From Trichoplax sp. H2 (lineage: Eukaryota; Placozoa; Uniplacotomia; Trichoplacea): a stretch of DNA of 64,000 nucleotides. Below the pieces are notes generated by a model, which saw nothing but the letters and a program-made list of their open reading frames with translations, had not been told where the DNA came from and searched no databases. This document shows positions 29,314 through 39,953 of this stretch, piece by piece. How positions within the stretch are numbered: position 1 is the stretch's first letter; each line of letters begins with the position of its first letter. The position numbers were made by a program, and so were the translations under genes. The stretch lies in the NCBI GenBank assembly GCA_003344405.1, contig NOWV01000014.1:62001-126000 (forward strand), given 5' to 3'.

Positions 29314-29402
29314 GAAATGTTATGGTGTTTGTTATTGATGGAAATTGAAATGTTATGGTGTTTGTTATTGATGGAAATTGATGTGTTATGGTGTTTGTTA
29401 GT
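29314..29402 (+). repeat. 33-bp tandem repeat in the LTR U3 region (about 2.7 units)
   Basis: Two identical 33-bp units start at 29314 and 29347 (GAAATGTTATGGTGTTTGTT...), followed by a partial third at 29380 with changes at its start. Repeats placed just upstream of an LTR TATA box often act as enhancer modules. Confidence 0.9.
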
Positions 29403-29623
29403 AAGGTGTTTTGATGATCAACTGTCCTTAGTTATTTTGTATGTATTCGAATAGGAGGATAGACTAGGGAAATATAAATATTGATGCTGTGCAACCTTTG
29501 CGTTAGAGAGTTGTTTATGCTGACACGATTTGTAGTCGTGTTGTAAGATTATTACTGGATAGGAGGTTATGGTTGTGTGATCTCCTACGTGAGATTAATG
29601 TAAATAGTAAATATCTTAGAAAG

Positions 29624-29632
29624 TATATAAAG
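29624..29632 (+). promoter_or_regulatory. LTR TATA box
   Basis: TATATAAAG lies 45 bases before the LTR AATAAA signal, giving the promoter and polyadenylation order expected across a U3/R boundary. Confidence 0.6.
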
Positions 29633-29907
29633 ACTATCTATGATGTAATGTGGACGAGGAGAAAGGCATAGAAAAGAATAAACTGTAGTGATAGTTATCT
29701 ATTCAAAGCCTAGACTTAGCTACTTGTGTAATCGAGTAATCTAGTGACGGTCAAAGAAGTGTAGTCCCACACCCGAGAAGTTAGTGTTCTAATAGGAAGC
29801 GTAGTTCCAGCAGCACTTGTTCAGTGTCGGGATTGTACCGTACTTAGCTAAGTTTTACACGATAAGTAGAGATCCTGTGTCACAGAAAACGTGGTTGTGA
29901 CAACCTG

Positions 29908-31492
29908 TCATTCCTTTTTAGTTACAGATCTAGTCAAAGATTAGCCTAGCAATAGCTATTGATGAATATCATGAGATCTTAATGCTATGAGATACTTCGA
30001 TTATGATTCTTGGGCTAAATTTTAGCCCGCCATGTTCAATTTGTAATACAAATATCTGAAGCAAAGATGAACTTATAATATGAGAGCTATCTATAAATAC
30101 TTGAAAGTACAGGATTAAATTTACTTAATTGCAGATTTGCATAGCATAATATATACATTGAGAATCGATCTAAATTTTCGTAACTTTTATCAGATAAGAA
30201 AATTCTCTATTAGCTACTAATGAAATATTATGTTCGCTATATTAAAGGTTATGCAACATATTATAGCAAAAAATTTCCATTACTAGAAAGATAAAATGAT
30301 CTACTAATATTTATCTATAATGAAAGAGAGCTTCTGTTCTGTGACTAACTGGTGATGAAAGTTGTGCAGGATATTCGTAATAGGTACTTAAATTGTCTAG
30401 AGGAATATTATATCGATCTTGCCAATAGACAGAGCATTGTAAAATTCAAAATTTTAGGTCGATAGACGGTGAATAGTTTAAGGAAGGTCTTTGAAAATTA
30501 ATTAAACCGAGATTTATATAATAAATAAAAGATATGGAAGATCGTTGATATCATATGCACAATAGACATAATTAAATTCCTATTACAATATTTTTATCAT
30601 TTTTAGTTATAGATTGCAGAATAAATACTTGCTGTAAAGTTAGCTATGGTCTATGGATGACTTTATCAGCTCCGTTTTACAGCTATGGAATACATTTTCT
30701 GATAGCATTATAATTTAACATGACCAAAATCTATCAGTCGATGAGTAAATTTACTACAATTGAAGAAATACTCGTTTAATTGTTTTTATCATGGCCAAAA
30801 GGCAAATTTAATAAGGGTGAAATTTAGCAATATTACATTTTTTTCATCGAATCAGAATGAAAACTTGCTATGGCCAGCAATGAATTCCAAATAAAAAAAT
30901 ACGCGTGGTAATAATTTATTAAAATTCTTTTAAGCAAGCAAAAAATATGAATCAATAATTGCTCAAGGTGTTTTGCAAAGAAACTGCAAAGATAAATATG
31001 AACGATACCATTGGCGACAGAAAGTCATTTTCAATGAAATTAGTGTGGCTATACAGTTAAGATATGATGATTGACAATATAATTGCCAATTTATGAGTTT
31101 ATAAAATACTGGACGTTTCATTCTCTCCAAAGAGCTAGCAATCCATTACATTACGAAAGCTTTCAAACCCAATTACAGTCAGAAAAAAGACAAATATTGA
31201 GATTGACAATTCCATCATAATATATACAGAAGTATTCGCGTAGATTCATTATGACTCATGCTTCGGTAGTAGTGCTGATTGTTGTAAGATACGGATATGA
31301 TTGGATTATATCACCATTCCAGTTAATGCATAATCTCATGCTGAGTGCAATAGGTCACAGATTAATTAGCATTGATTACAAGTATTATAGTGCAAGAAGA
31401 AAATTGGTCTATACTCCATGATTAAAATTTACACATTATTATGACAGTATTACAATCACTTTTATATAGCAAGTATAAGGAGTGATTGTTAT
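29908..31492. other. gene-free AT-rich stretch
   Basis: I see no supported gene, repeat or RNA between the LTR and the first gap-flanking duplicate. Confidence 0.4.
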
Positions 31493-31824
31493 ACAAAAAG
31501 AACAAAGTTTTTAATATCGAAATACTCAACTCACTTATCGGTTTACTACTTTACCATATAATAAGGTATAATTACTTACATCTAATTTCTTATAATCAAC
31601 TTATAGACTAATCTGGAAGATTCTAATGCCCTCTAATTAATATAATATTGATTATTATGGGTTTAAATAATGCTGGACTATATCACGTTGTTTGCTAACA
31701 TGAGCATATATTCTTGCTGCTAAGATAGGAAGTGAAGGGTTACTTATTCTAAATCAATAATCAAGTTACCGATAGAAACTTGAAATTCCAACTTATTATT
31801 TTAGAAGATAATAATTACGTTAGA
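31493..31824. repeat. gap-flanking duplicate 1, left copy (probable allele)
   Basis: This 332-bp segment is repeated after the 20-N gap at 31845-32341. By eye the two differ at three single bases and by one 165-bp insertion in the right copy. It also abuts the gap exactly. This is what two haplotypes joined end to end would look like. Confidence 0.85.
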
Positions 31825-31844
31825 NNNNNNNNNNNNNNNNNNNN
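31825..31844. other. assembly gap (20 N)
   Basis: Twenty N bases join the two near-identical copies. Confidence 0.99.
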
Positions 31845-32341
31845 ACAAAAAGAACAAAGTTTTTAATATCGAAATACTCAACTCACTTATCGGTTTACTA
31901 CTTTACCATATAATAAGGTATAATTACTTACATCTAATTTCTTATAATCAACTTATAGACTAATCTGGAAGATTCTAATGCCCTCTAATTAATATAATAT
32001 TGATTATTATTGCGTAAATATATATAGAAAATTTCAGAGTCGAAACGATATATATATTTCTTTGCGCTCGCGCGGCGTATATATCCGATTTTTAGTGTTT
32101 CATTTTTTATTTCCTTTTATTATCTTTTTGTTATTATTTTTCGCGTGGGTCCAGGTCTTCTCTATCTATTATTATGGGTTTAAATAATGCTGGACTATAT
32201 CACGTTGCTTGCTAACATGAGCATATATTCTTGCTGGTAAGATAGGAAGTGAAGGGTTACTTATTCTAAATCAATAATCAAGTTACCGATAGAAATTTGA
32301 AATTCCAACTTATTATTTTAGAAGATAATAATTACGTTAGA
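31845..32341. repeat. gap-flanking duplicate 1, right copy (probable other allele)
   Basis: The same sequence as 31493-31824, resuming at ACAAAAAGAACAAAG and ending ATTACGTTAGA, but carrying the extra 32011-32175 segment. Confidence 0.85.
32011..32167. mobile_element. 157-bp insertion with 8-bp target-site duplication, absent from the other copy
   Basis: The left copy (31493-31824) gives the empty site ...GATTATTAT|GGGTTT. The right copy has 157 bp inserted and the 8-mer ATTATTAT on both sides (32003-32010 and 32168-32175). The body runs from TGCGTAAATATATATAG to GGTCTTCTCTATCT and contains a CpG-rich core (GCGCTCGCGCGGCG), unlike the surrounding DNA. There is no obvious terminal inverted repeat, poly(A) tail or ORF. 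An 8-bp duplication occurs with hAT elements, though the ends are not hAT-like; a short retroposon (SINE-like) is the alternative. Confidence 0.75.
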
Positions 32342-35114
32342 AAAGAGTAATTTTAGACAATGTTGTACTAGTTAGCAATTTGTACAGAAAGTGATAGCGA
32401 GAAAATTAATTTAAGCAGTACTGTGATTCTAAAATTGCGCACTTCTTTACACATGACAAGCGATGGTCTCATTGTTTTTGATCTTATGTAATCAAAATTC
32501 AAACCATCTATAAAGCATTAATATACTCTTTATTAAGAGATATCAACCGAAATATGATAAAGTAAAGGCTAAAATTCCTTCTGCAAAGCAATTTACAATA
32601 CCTTGACTTATTAACTATATTTTTATTAAATATCATTAATAAATTAATGTAGGAATTATTTTCCCCAATTCCAAGTAGATTAAAATCACTAGTAAATTTC
32701 CTGCTGTGAATTTTTGAATAGTACAGTAAGCGACAGTTATTTACTCGGTTCTCTTATTATGAATCCTTGTAATGATAGGTAAAGATAAAAATTAAAGTGA
32801 AACTACTTTTAAATAAATCCATAAGTTTATTTTTAATAACGGATGATAATAGATTTATTCTAGTTTCTCCTGATTTCTTTAGGAATGAATTTGACAATCA
32901 TAATATATATTTTCAGAGAGCAACAGTGATTTCTACAGGATAAGAATAAAGCAAGACCACATAACGGTGAATCAATCGCTTTCGAATTGGCATAGATTAT
33001 AAAAATGACTACTTTGTTGTTTCCTGAAATCAATTAATATCATTGAATAAAAAAAGTAAAGCTAAATCACGCATCATGATGAAAGCTACTCTAATTTGAG
33101 AATTTGCTTATACTATTTGGTAGAATAGTATATATTGCATGATGATGGCTAAATTGTATCATGACCCGTAACTAAACTTATAAATTTGCACCCGATAACC
33201 GAAGATTATTTGATTTAAGTTCCGTTCAGTGTTTTATTAGCTGCATTTTGAAAACTCTAACTTGGCTTAATTTAATGATAGCTTATAAAATAAATGCCAA
33301 GTACAAAATCAAAACAATAGCGTCCGTTGCGGACTTCAATCAATGTCACGTTAGCTATTTTATTAGTTCAAGATATCTAATTAACAGAAGTATCGAATTC
33401 GTTCATTAGGCCAATAAATCATCCATTGATAAGCAAAAATATCTAATCATAATATTAGCAACAATAAAGGATAAACAGTTAATTAATTTTAATTCTAAAT
33501 TCTGAAGAGCAGCTGGCATATTTTATGTTAGTAATTTATAAATTAATGGTGTCTAGTATGTTATTACTTCTTCGTAGATGGTAAAATAGTTGAATTTATA
33601 ATCTGGACTTAAAACCTGCTTATTTCCAAAAATGAATCTATAATTTGGATAATCTATAGTACAGCAGATACCTATTACTATTTAAGTGATGGAAATAATT
33701 CTGTCTTTACCGGTTAATAATAAAACAATTGAGTATCAAGTAAATTGATCGAGCGTGTCCGTGTCACCAACCAGCTTCGTGACAAGGATAACGTAAAATA
33801 AATCTCTAAATTATTATAATCTCCGGGATTCAGTATCCCTTAACTACCTCACAAGAATTTAGACGCCTTTGATTCTACGTTAAACTCAACTAGACAATTG
33901 AGAACTACTTTATTCAACTATCTGACGGGCTTATATACCCTTCTACAGTAGCTAACATTCATGAGTCATCTTATAAAAATACTTAGATGAGAACATCTAC
34001 TAACTAATTTTTCACCGTCGGACTACAACATGTCCATTCACAGAATCATCTCAGTGCACATTACAGCATAGCATTAAATTTACTGTAACACATTTATAAA
34101 TTAGAGTAATTCCTATTATAAGTAACTAGCTGTAATATATTATCACTATATTATATTCACCAAACTTGAATAGCTATTTCTTCACGGTAGTTCGTACGTA
34201 ATAATCCGTTAACAATCATACAATTTATTTTATATCTATAATGCTTCTTTCATCAATGCGTGAAATCAATTAGTAATGGCGCAGATATGCGTATGTTGTT
34301 ATATCATAATATTAAAATGTCGGTCATGCTGAAAGAAATTATCGGCTGGAATTTATAGGCTCGGAAGTTCGCTTAGCGACTATCGTATTTCTCTAAGTAA
34401 TACCGGTACTTCCTTTTCTAATAGTAAATACAAAAATGCAATCACTGCGGTGGTTAACAATACTACAATTGAAATGATGGTATACTAAAAAATTTATCAT
34501 CAACTGGGTGGTTAGATAGGTCGTCACGATTCTTAGTGTGACGACAACAAACTCATAATGAGTAATTGAAGAATTAAATAGTTAGGTGGTGTTGAATGGA
34601 GCTGTAATAGTAACGTCAAAGTAAAATCGTACGCATTGATGAGAAAGCATTTGTAGAATAGAAGGTAGAGCTAGTATCAATAATATCAGCACAAAAACAA
34701 GCATTAGAAGAGTAATTGTAATCAGCAACCAGCTTAGTGATGAATTTGCTAGATCAACGGAGGAAAAGTAAAATTGCTTCACTGCATCTCCTTATATCTT
34801 AATATTTGTCGTGATACTTTAATATAATACTTTTTTCTTTGATTTGCGAAAAGTAATACATCAGCTAATTATTGTAAAATAAATTAAAAAATTAAAAATG
34901 ATTGCAATAATTGAATAACGTTATCTTTTTGAAATGCGGCATTGGCAGCTGTTTTATTCTCTCTGAGCATAGTTTCCTCCTTCTTAAGCCTTTAAATTAA
35001 TTAGAAGTAATTCCTATAACTTAAATTAAGACTGATTGCAATACCGGTAGGGGATAACGATTGAGATTTTTTCTTTAATTTTATGCGATTCAATAAGAAA
35101 CTCTGATAATAAAA
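32342..35114. other. gene-free stretch with inverted repeats
   Basis: No supported gene. Compact inverted repeats include TGTCAC-11 bp-GTGACA near 33764 and the 8-bp stem at 34520. The minus-strand frame 34582-34782 (66 codons) encodes a strongly hydrophobic Leu/Ile/Val run of about 30 residues flanked by polar ends. It resembles a single-pass peptide but has no homology that I recognise. Confidence 0.4.
34520..34545. repeat. inverted repeat, 8-bp stem GTCGTCAC/GTGACGAC
   Basis: GTCGTCAC (34520-34527) and GTGACGAC (34538-34545) are perfect inverted copies with a 10-base loop. Each arm also contains a CRE-like half site (TCGTCA/TGACGA), so a paired bZIP site is an alternative to a hairpin. 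Confidence 0.6.
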
Positions 35115-35372
35115 AAATATATTTAATCATATAATATATATCGACAATCATACTTTCGTCAAAGCCTTAGTACGAACAACAACATTACGCTCTTCCTATC
35201 AAAGCTATTTCCGAAATAGTTGATATAGCTTTTATTGATACATTTATTTTTAATCTATATAATCGTATAATCATACCCTTTGACAAAGCACCAATGGGAA
35301 AGGCAACATTGTACTCCTTTCAAAGCTATCATCTATTTCCGAAATAATTGACATTGTTTCTATCGATAGAAG
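35115..35372. repeat. two-copy tandem duplication, period about 125 bp
   Basis: Copies start near 35122 and 35248. Shared ordered blocks are AATCATAC, CAAAGC, AACATT with CTC, TATCAAAGCTAT/TTCAAAGCTATC, CTATTTCCGAAATA.TTGA and ATTGATA/ATCGATA. Confidence 0.7.
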
Positions 35373-37687
35373 CTGCCTTTATTTTTTCGTTCTAAAGACA
35401 CTAAGTTGTCAAATTGTCCCGCATAAATTATATTTTAATCGGAAGAAAGAATTACTATAGTTAGTCGATAGACATGAGGCAATTTTAACGGATAATCAAC
35501 ACCACATGGTAGTTATTTGTAGAACATTGTTCCTGATTTTGCAAAGATAATAAATAGCCAGAAGGCACGTAGCTATACCGGATCTATTCAATTGAGGGTT
35601 CACAATACTCGTAAAGGTTTCGAAATCAGGAGATAGCTGAAGAAAGCGAAAATAACCAAATTATAATAGTTCCAACGGCTACTATTTATGACAAAGATAC
35701 TGTAATTTCATTTCTTCCTTCAACCTTATATTGATATTAATGTTAATTATACGTTCAAAACAGGTTAAAATAAGTATAAAAATTGTATTAGGAGATTAAA
35801 CTAAGGTAACCTCCACCCGAATTTTAAACATGCGATAGTAATTGTCGGTCTATAACCAAATTATCCAATATTGTTTATTGGAAGCTGAAAAATTAGCATT
35901 CCTGCGAGGAAGAGGGTCGATAATTAAAGCAACATTCCTCACCTTAGTTATAATAACTATAAAATATAAGTATTCTATATTTACATAGCACTAGAATTGA
36001 TCGACTTTGTTTACTAACTTATTATTCTAGCTTCAAATGTTATTTATTCCCTTACTGTCCTAAGGGAAGTAAATACGATTATGAGTTTAATTATATTTAT
36101 GGTATAGATGATGGTATAAAGTCGAATTATGAATACCCATTAAACATTCTTTACAATCTGAGAATGCAATATAAAGAAAACAGGGAGTTCATTGCTGATT
36201 ATTCAATCAATATCCTGATAGACAGTTCTACAATACAATACCTGTCGATTTTGAAAATCGTTTTAAGACATTCACAGTTTCGTAAAAAATTAATTGGACG
36301 GTAAAGAGAATGAGAGGGACAGAACACGAAGATGCTTCTTTTAAGACAAAGTAACCGTCATTTCATTATATCAATTTTGGTCATTAGCCATATGCTGTCA
36401 AGTTTAAGTGAAAATTACGCAAGAAATTTATTTATCGAACCCTTTCCAAGTAATAAAAGCAAATAAATGCATCTATATTCGCAACGGTTATCCTTTCATC
36501 AATGTTAAAATAATTTAGAGATAACGACAATAAAATTTATATTATGGCTGACATGATATTGAATTGCCAGCGATGACATAAAAGTGATTAAATTCTGAAC
36601 TGTCGAGTTCATACACCACACACGTACAGCAGGGTCAATGTCATAAATTTACATTATTAAAATAATTCCACTAAAAATTAAGCTAAAATTGATTCTAAAT
36701 TAGGTGTTGCATTATTTATTTTACCTAAATAGAAAAGTCTTCGTCAAGAAATAATTAGATAGATACAAAAATTTATCACTTTCTGATATGTAGTAGGAGC
36801 GGTATTTAATTAAAATTTATCGAGTCCAGATACAATCCAATGATTAGAAACAACTTTCAAATATGGCTAGCTAGCATCACTCTTATTTTCATTGGAATAT
36901 TATAAGATGCATATTGTAGGCCAATACAATCACAAGAATAATAAATTTAAATAAGTTTAGTAATTAATTTAAAATTCAATCTGCCTAACCTTGAATTTAT
37001 AAATCATATCCCGTTTTAACTGTAGCATAACTTCTATAGCTCTATTAGTATGTAATGAATGATATAACCTTTAATAGAACTTGAAAACTGTTAATTTTCA
37101 GCTTAAACATGTAACTAATAACAATATTAGTGTTTTTACTGTTGTTTCATTGACAAGGCGACATGTAATTATAAAAATGCAAAGTCTTAAAATTGAATAG
37201 TCGTTAAAAATACGATAAAATGGGCTATTTGACGAGGTGAGATGCTTACATGTTGGTAAATTTTTGCAAATTGGCAATAAAGGGTCCCTTCACAGCTGGA
37301 TCCTTAAGTATTCCGCTGTTATTCCATTATATGATGTACTTAAATAAAATCTAGAACTTGGAAACGTAAAGCAAAGCAATTATCATTGATTATAAGACCT
37401 CAAGTTAGAAACATATATAAAATTACCATTTGCAAAACTGCCTTTTAATATCAGATAATTTTTATTCGATTTAGCTTCGACATCAATATCACGAGAATAT
37501 AGCAGGTAGTCAAGAAAAACTGATCATTATTCTTCAATTGCAAAGATTTGAATACGATTATCCAAAGTCTCTTATTTAGGCTCAATCTCATGAAATTAAA
37601 GTTAGATCAATGAGAGATTGTAATGAAATAATGATTGACATAAATTTATATATTAAATTACAAATCTTAATCCAATAACGGTCTAAA

Positions 37688-37710
37688 ATGCTGAGATTCC
37701 ATCTCAGCAT
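37688..37710. repeat. perfect hairpin, 10-bp stem and 3-base loop
   Basis: ATGCTGAGAT (37688-37697), loop TCC, ATCTCAGCAT (37701-37710). Mixed base composition makes it less trivial than AT-only palindromes. Confidence 0.8.
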
Positions 37711-38188
37711 CACCTCTTAATTTCGCACTCAATGCCTGTATATTCACTTAACACTTAACGTAGGCTCCATATAAATAGAAACCTACGAAATAGGATATAG
37801 TAATATATGTGGACCTTAATTCATATTCTACTTAGTTGCAAGTATAAATATATTGTAGTACGCCATAGATATAGCATAATATTCCATGTCATCCAGTGTT
37901 CCTCTGTACACCGATATTATATTGCATAGAATCAATGTATATAATTACTGAGATTAGCTGAAATCATAACATCGTTATTCGTATATGCAAAGCAATGTTG
38001 TTGTTATAATGAAATGCATATATTGATAAACCTCACGTACAGATTCTAGAAAATAAATAATAGTATTACCTTTCTCTAAGTTATCTTAACGATTAAGACA
38101 AAAAGTACTATAATATCGTTTATCTCACCACTTCTAAAACTAGATTCGATGAGAAGGGACATATCAGAACGTATGAATTTGCTATAGT

Positions 38189-38210
38189 TGATTTATCTGA
38201 AGATAAATCA
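38189..38210. repeat. perfect inverted repeat, 10-bp arms
   Basis: TGATTTATCT (38189-38198), GA, AGATAAATCA (38201-38210). AT-rich, so less surprising than the other stems. Confidence 0.7.
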
Positions 38211-38841
38211 TAAGGGAGATCAGCTCATATTAATATATGAAACTCAGAACATTCTTTACTACGATGATAACTGTATAGTCTTAGCGGCTATTAAAAAATT
38301 ACATAGGCAGAACTAATTGCAGATATACTTGCAAATCTATCTTTATCCAAAAGTGTAAAAGAAGTCATATTTAAAAAATGGGATACAAAGTTTTCAAATC
38401 ATCACAGATCTTGCAATTCAATTCAATGTCAGTAGATTCCTCTAGGAAGATATAAACGTGAGAAAATACCAATTTGCTTTCAATGAATAATCTAGCGAGA
38501 AAGTTGCGTTTACAAGGGAATGTAAAAAGTGGATCAATCGCAAACGGATTGTATTTCAGGTAAATTCAGAAATTGGATTTCAAATTTATTACTATAAAGC
38601 ACCTTATACATGGCAAGACAAATATAGAAATCGCTTCATTGATCTCAAGTTATCGCTTTTGTTAGCTCTAGAGAATTTTTTAAAATTTCAACTTTAAAAA
38701 ATTCTGTCGCGATATATTACCGCAATTTTTATCTCCTTCTATGGTGCCGGTGCATTATATTCAGAATGTGTAGGAGAGAGAAGGTTAAGTAAGTCAATTA
38801 ATTTCTTTTGACTTTATTATTTTTAGCATGAAAAATAGAGC

Positions 38842-39481
38842 AATTATAATTATAGCACACCCTCCTCTTTTTTAGCAGCTGCATGCACATAGTGTTTTTG
38901 TTAAAAGAAGACTGAAAGACAGAGTTCAGGAATTTGCAAAGTCTTTGCCATAGCTATTCATAACCAGAAATATTAGAAATACTTCGCAAAGTTACAATTA
39001 CTGAAGTTTTTATAGGTATAAGAGAGCTACCCGGAACATTTTATTTCTCTTAAATTTATTACATTAAACAAGAGAAACATCAAGAATAAAATAGTACTGT
39101 TTCTTCTTCCTTAGTAACTGCAAGCATGTAGCAATTAAGTTAAAACAGTAAAAAAGATAGAACGTAGGAATGTATAGATTCCTTTGCAATAGCAGTTCAA
39201 ATTATTAACAACTCTATTATATCAGAGCCAAAACAGCATGCGTAGGAATGAGAGAAATAGATACAAATTAAAGGTCTAAGGATAACAAATAAGTAAAACG
39301 AAAGAGTTGCTAGGACAAGAAAAATTGTTTGCATTTTCAATAATATTAACCAATATACTAGCTTATACAAGGTTAATTATCTAATTACTTCATTCACTAT
39401 TACATACGCTATTAAACAATATCAAAGCCGCATAGTCTGTATTTAGTTATATTGTCAAAGCCTAACAAGAATCAATGAAAT
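38842..39481. repeat. gap-flanking duplicate 2, left copy (probable allele)
   Basis: The 640-bp segment recurs after the gap at 39502-39953, with about ten substitutions and a 188-bp segment (39021-39208) present only here. The extra segment partly resembles its neighbours (AGTAACTGCAAGCATGTAG against AGCAGCTGCATGCACATAG), so it may be a repeat unit lost or gained between alleles. Confidence 0.82.
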
Positions 39482-39501
39482 NNNNNNNNNNNNNNNNNNN
39501 N
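39482..39501. other. assembly gap (20 N)
   Basis: Twenty N bases between two copies of the same sequence. Confidence 0.99.
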
Positions 39502-39953
39502 AATTATAATTATAGCACACCCTCCTCTTTTTTAGCAGCTGCATGCACATAGTGTTTTTGTTAAAAGAAGACTGAAAGACAGAGTTCAGGAATTTGCAAA
39601 GTCTTTGCCATAGCTATTCATAACCAGAAATATTAGAATTACTTCGCAAAGTTACAATTACTGAAGTTTTTATAGGTATACAACCCCATTACATCAGAGC
39701 CAAAACAGCATGCGTAGGAGTGAGAGAAATAGAAACGAATTAAAGGTCTAAGGATAACAAATAAGTAAAACGGAAGAGTTGCTAGGACAAGAAAAATTGT
39801 TTGCATTTTGAATAATATTAACCAATATACTTGCTTATACAAGGTTAATTATCTAATTACTTCATTCACTATTACATACGCTATTAAACAATATCAAAGC
39901 CGCATAGTCTGTATTTAGTTATATTGTCAAAGCCTAACAAGAATCAATGAAAT
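39502..39953. repeat. gap-flanking duplicate 2, right copy (probable other allele)
   Basis: Matches 38842-39481 without the 188-bp segment and ends at the same GAATCAATGAAAT that closes the left copy. Confidence 0.82.

Larger units (their letters stand above)
29283..29902 (+). mobile_element. solo LTR of an LTR retrotransposon, with 5-bp target-site duplication
   Basis: The 620-bp element begins TGTCACGG and ends GTTGTGACA, so its ends form the perfect short inverted repeat TGTCAC/GTGACA with the TG..CA termini of LTRs. It is flanked by an exact 5-bp direct repeat, ACCTG (29278-29282 and 29903-29907). Inside are a 33-bp tandem repeat (U3-like), a TATA box TATATAAAG at 29624-29632 and a poly(A) signal AATAAA at 29677-29682, in the U3-R-U5 order on the plus strand. 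There is no second LTR and no gag-pol in the window, so this is a solo LTR left by LTR-LTR recombination. A 5-bp duplication and TGTCAC ends fit Ty3/Gypsy best, but Copia and BEL elements also make 5-bp duplications. GC content is higher than in the surrounding DNA. Confidence 0.88.
35373..38841. other. gene-free stretch with two short perfect hairpins
   Basis: No supported gene. Perfect 10-bp stems lie at 37688-37710 and 38189-38210; otherwise this is AT-rich sequence with no recognisable coding or RNA feature. Confidence 0.4.
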
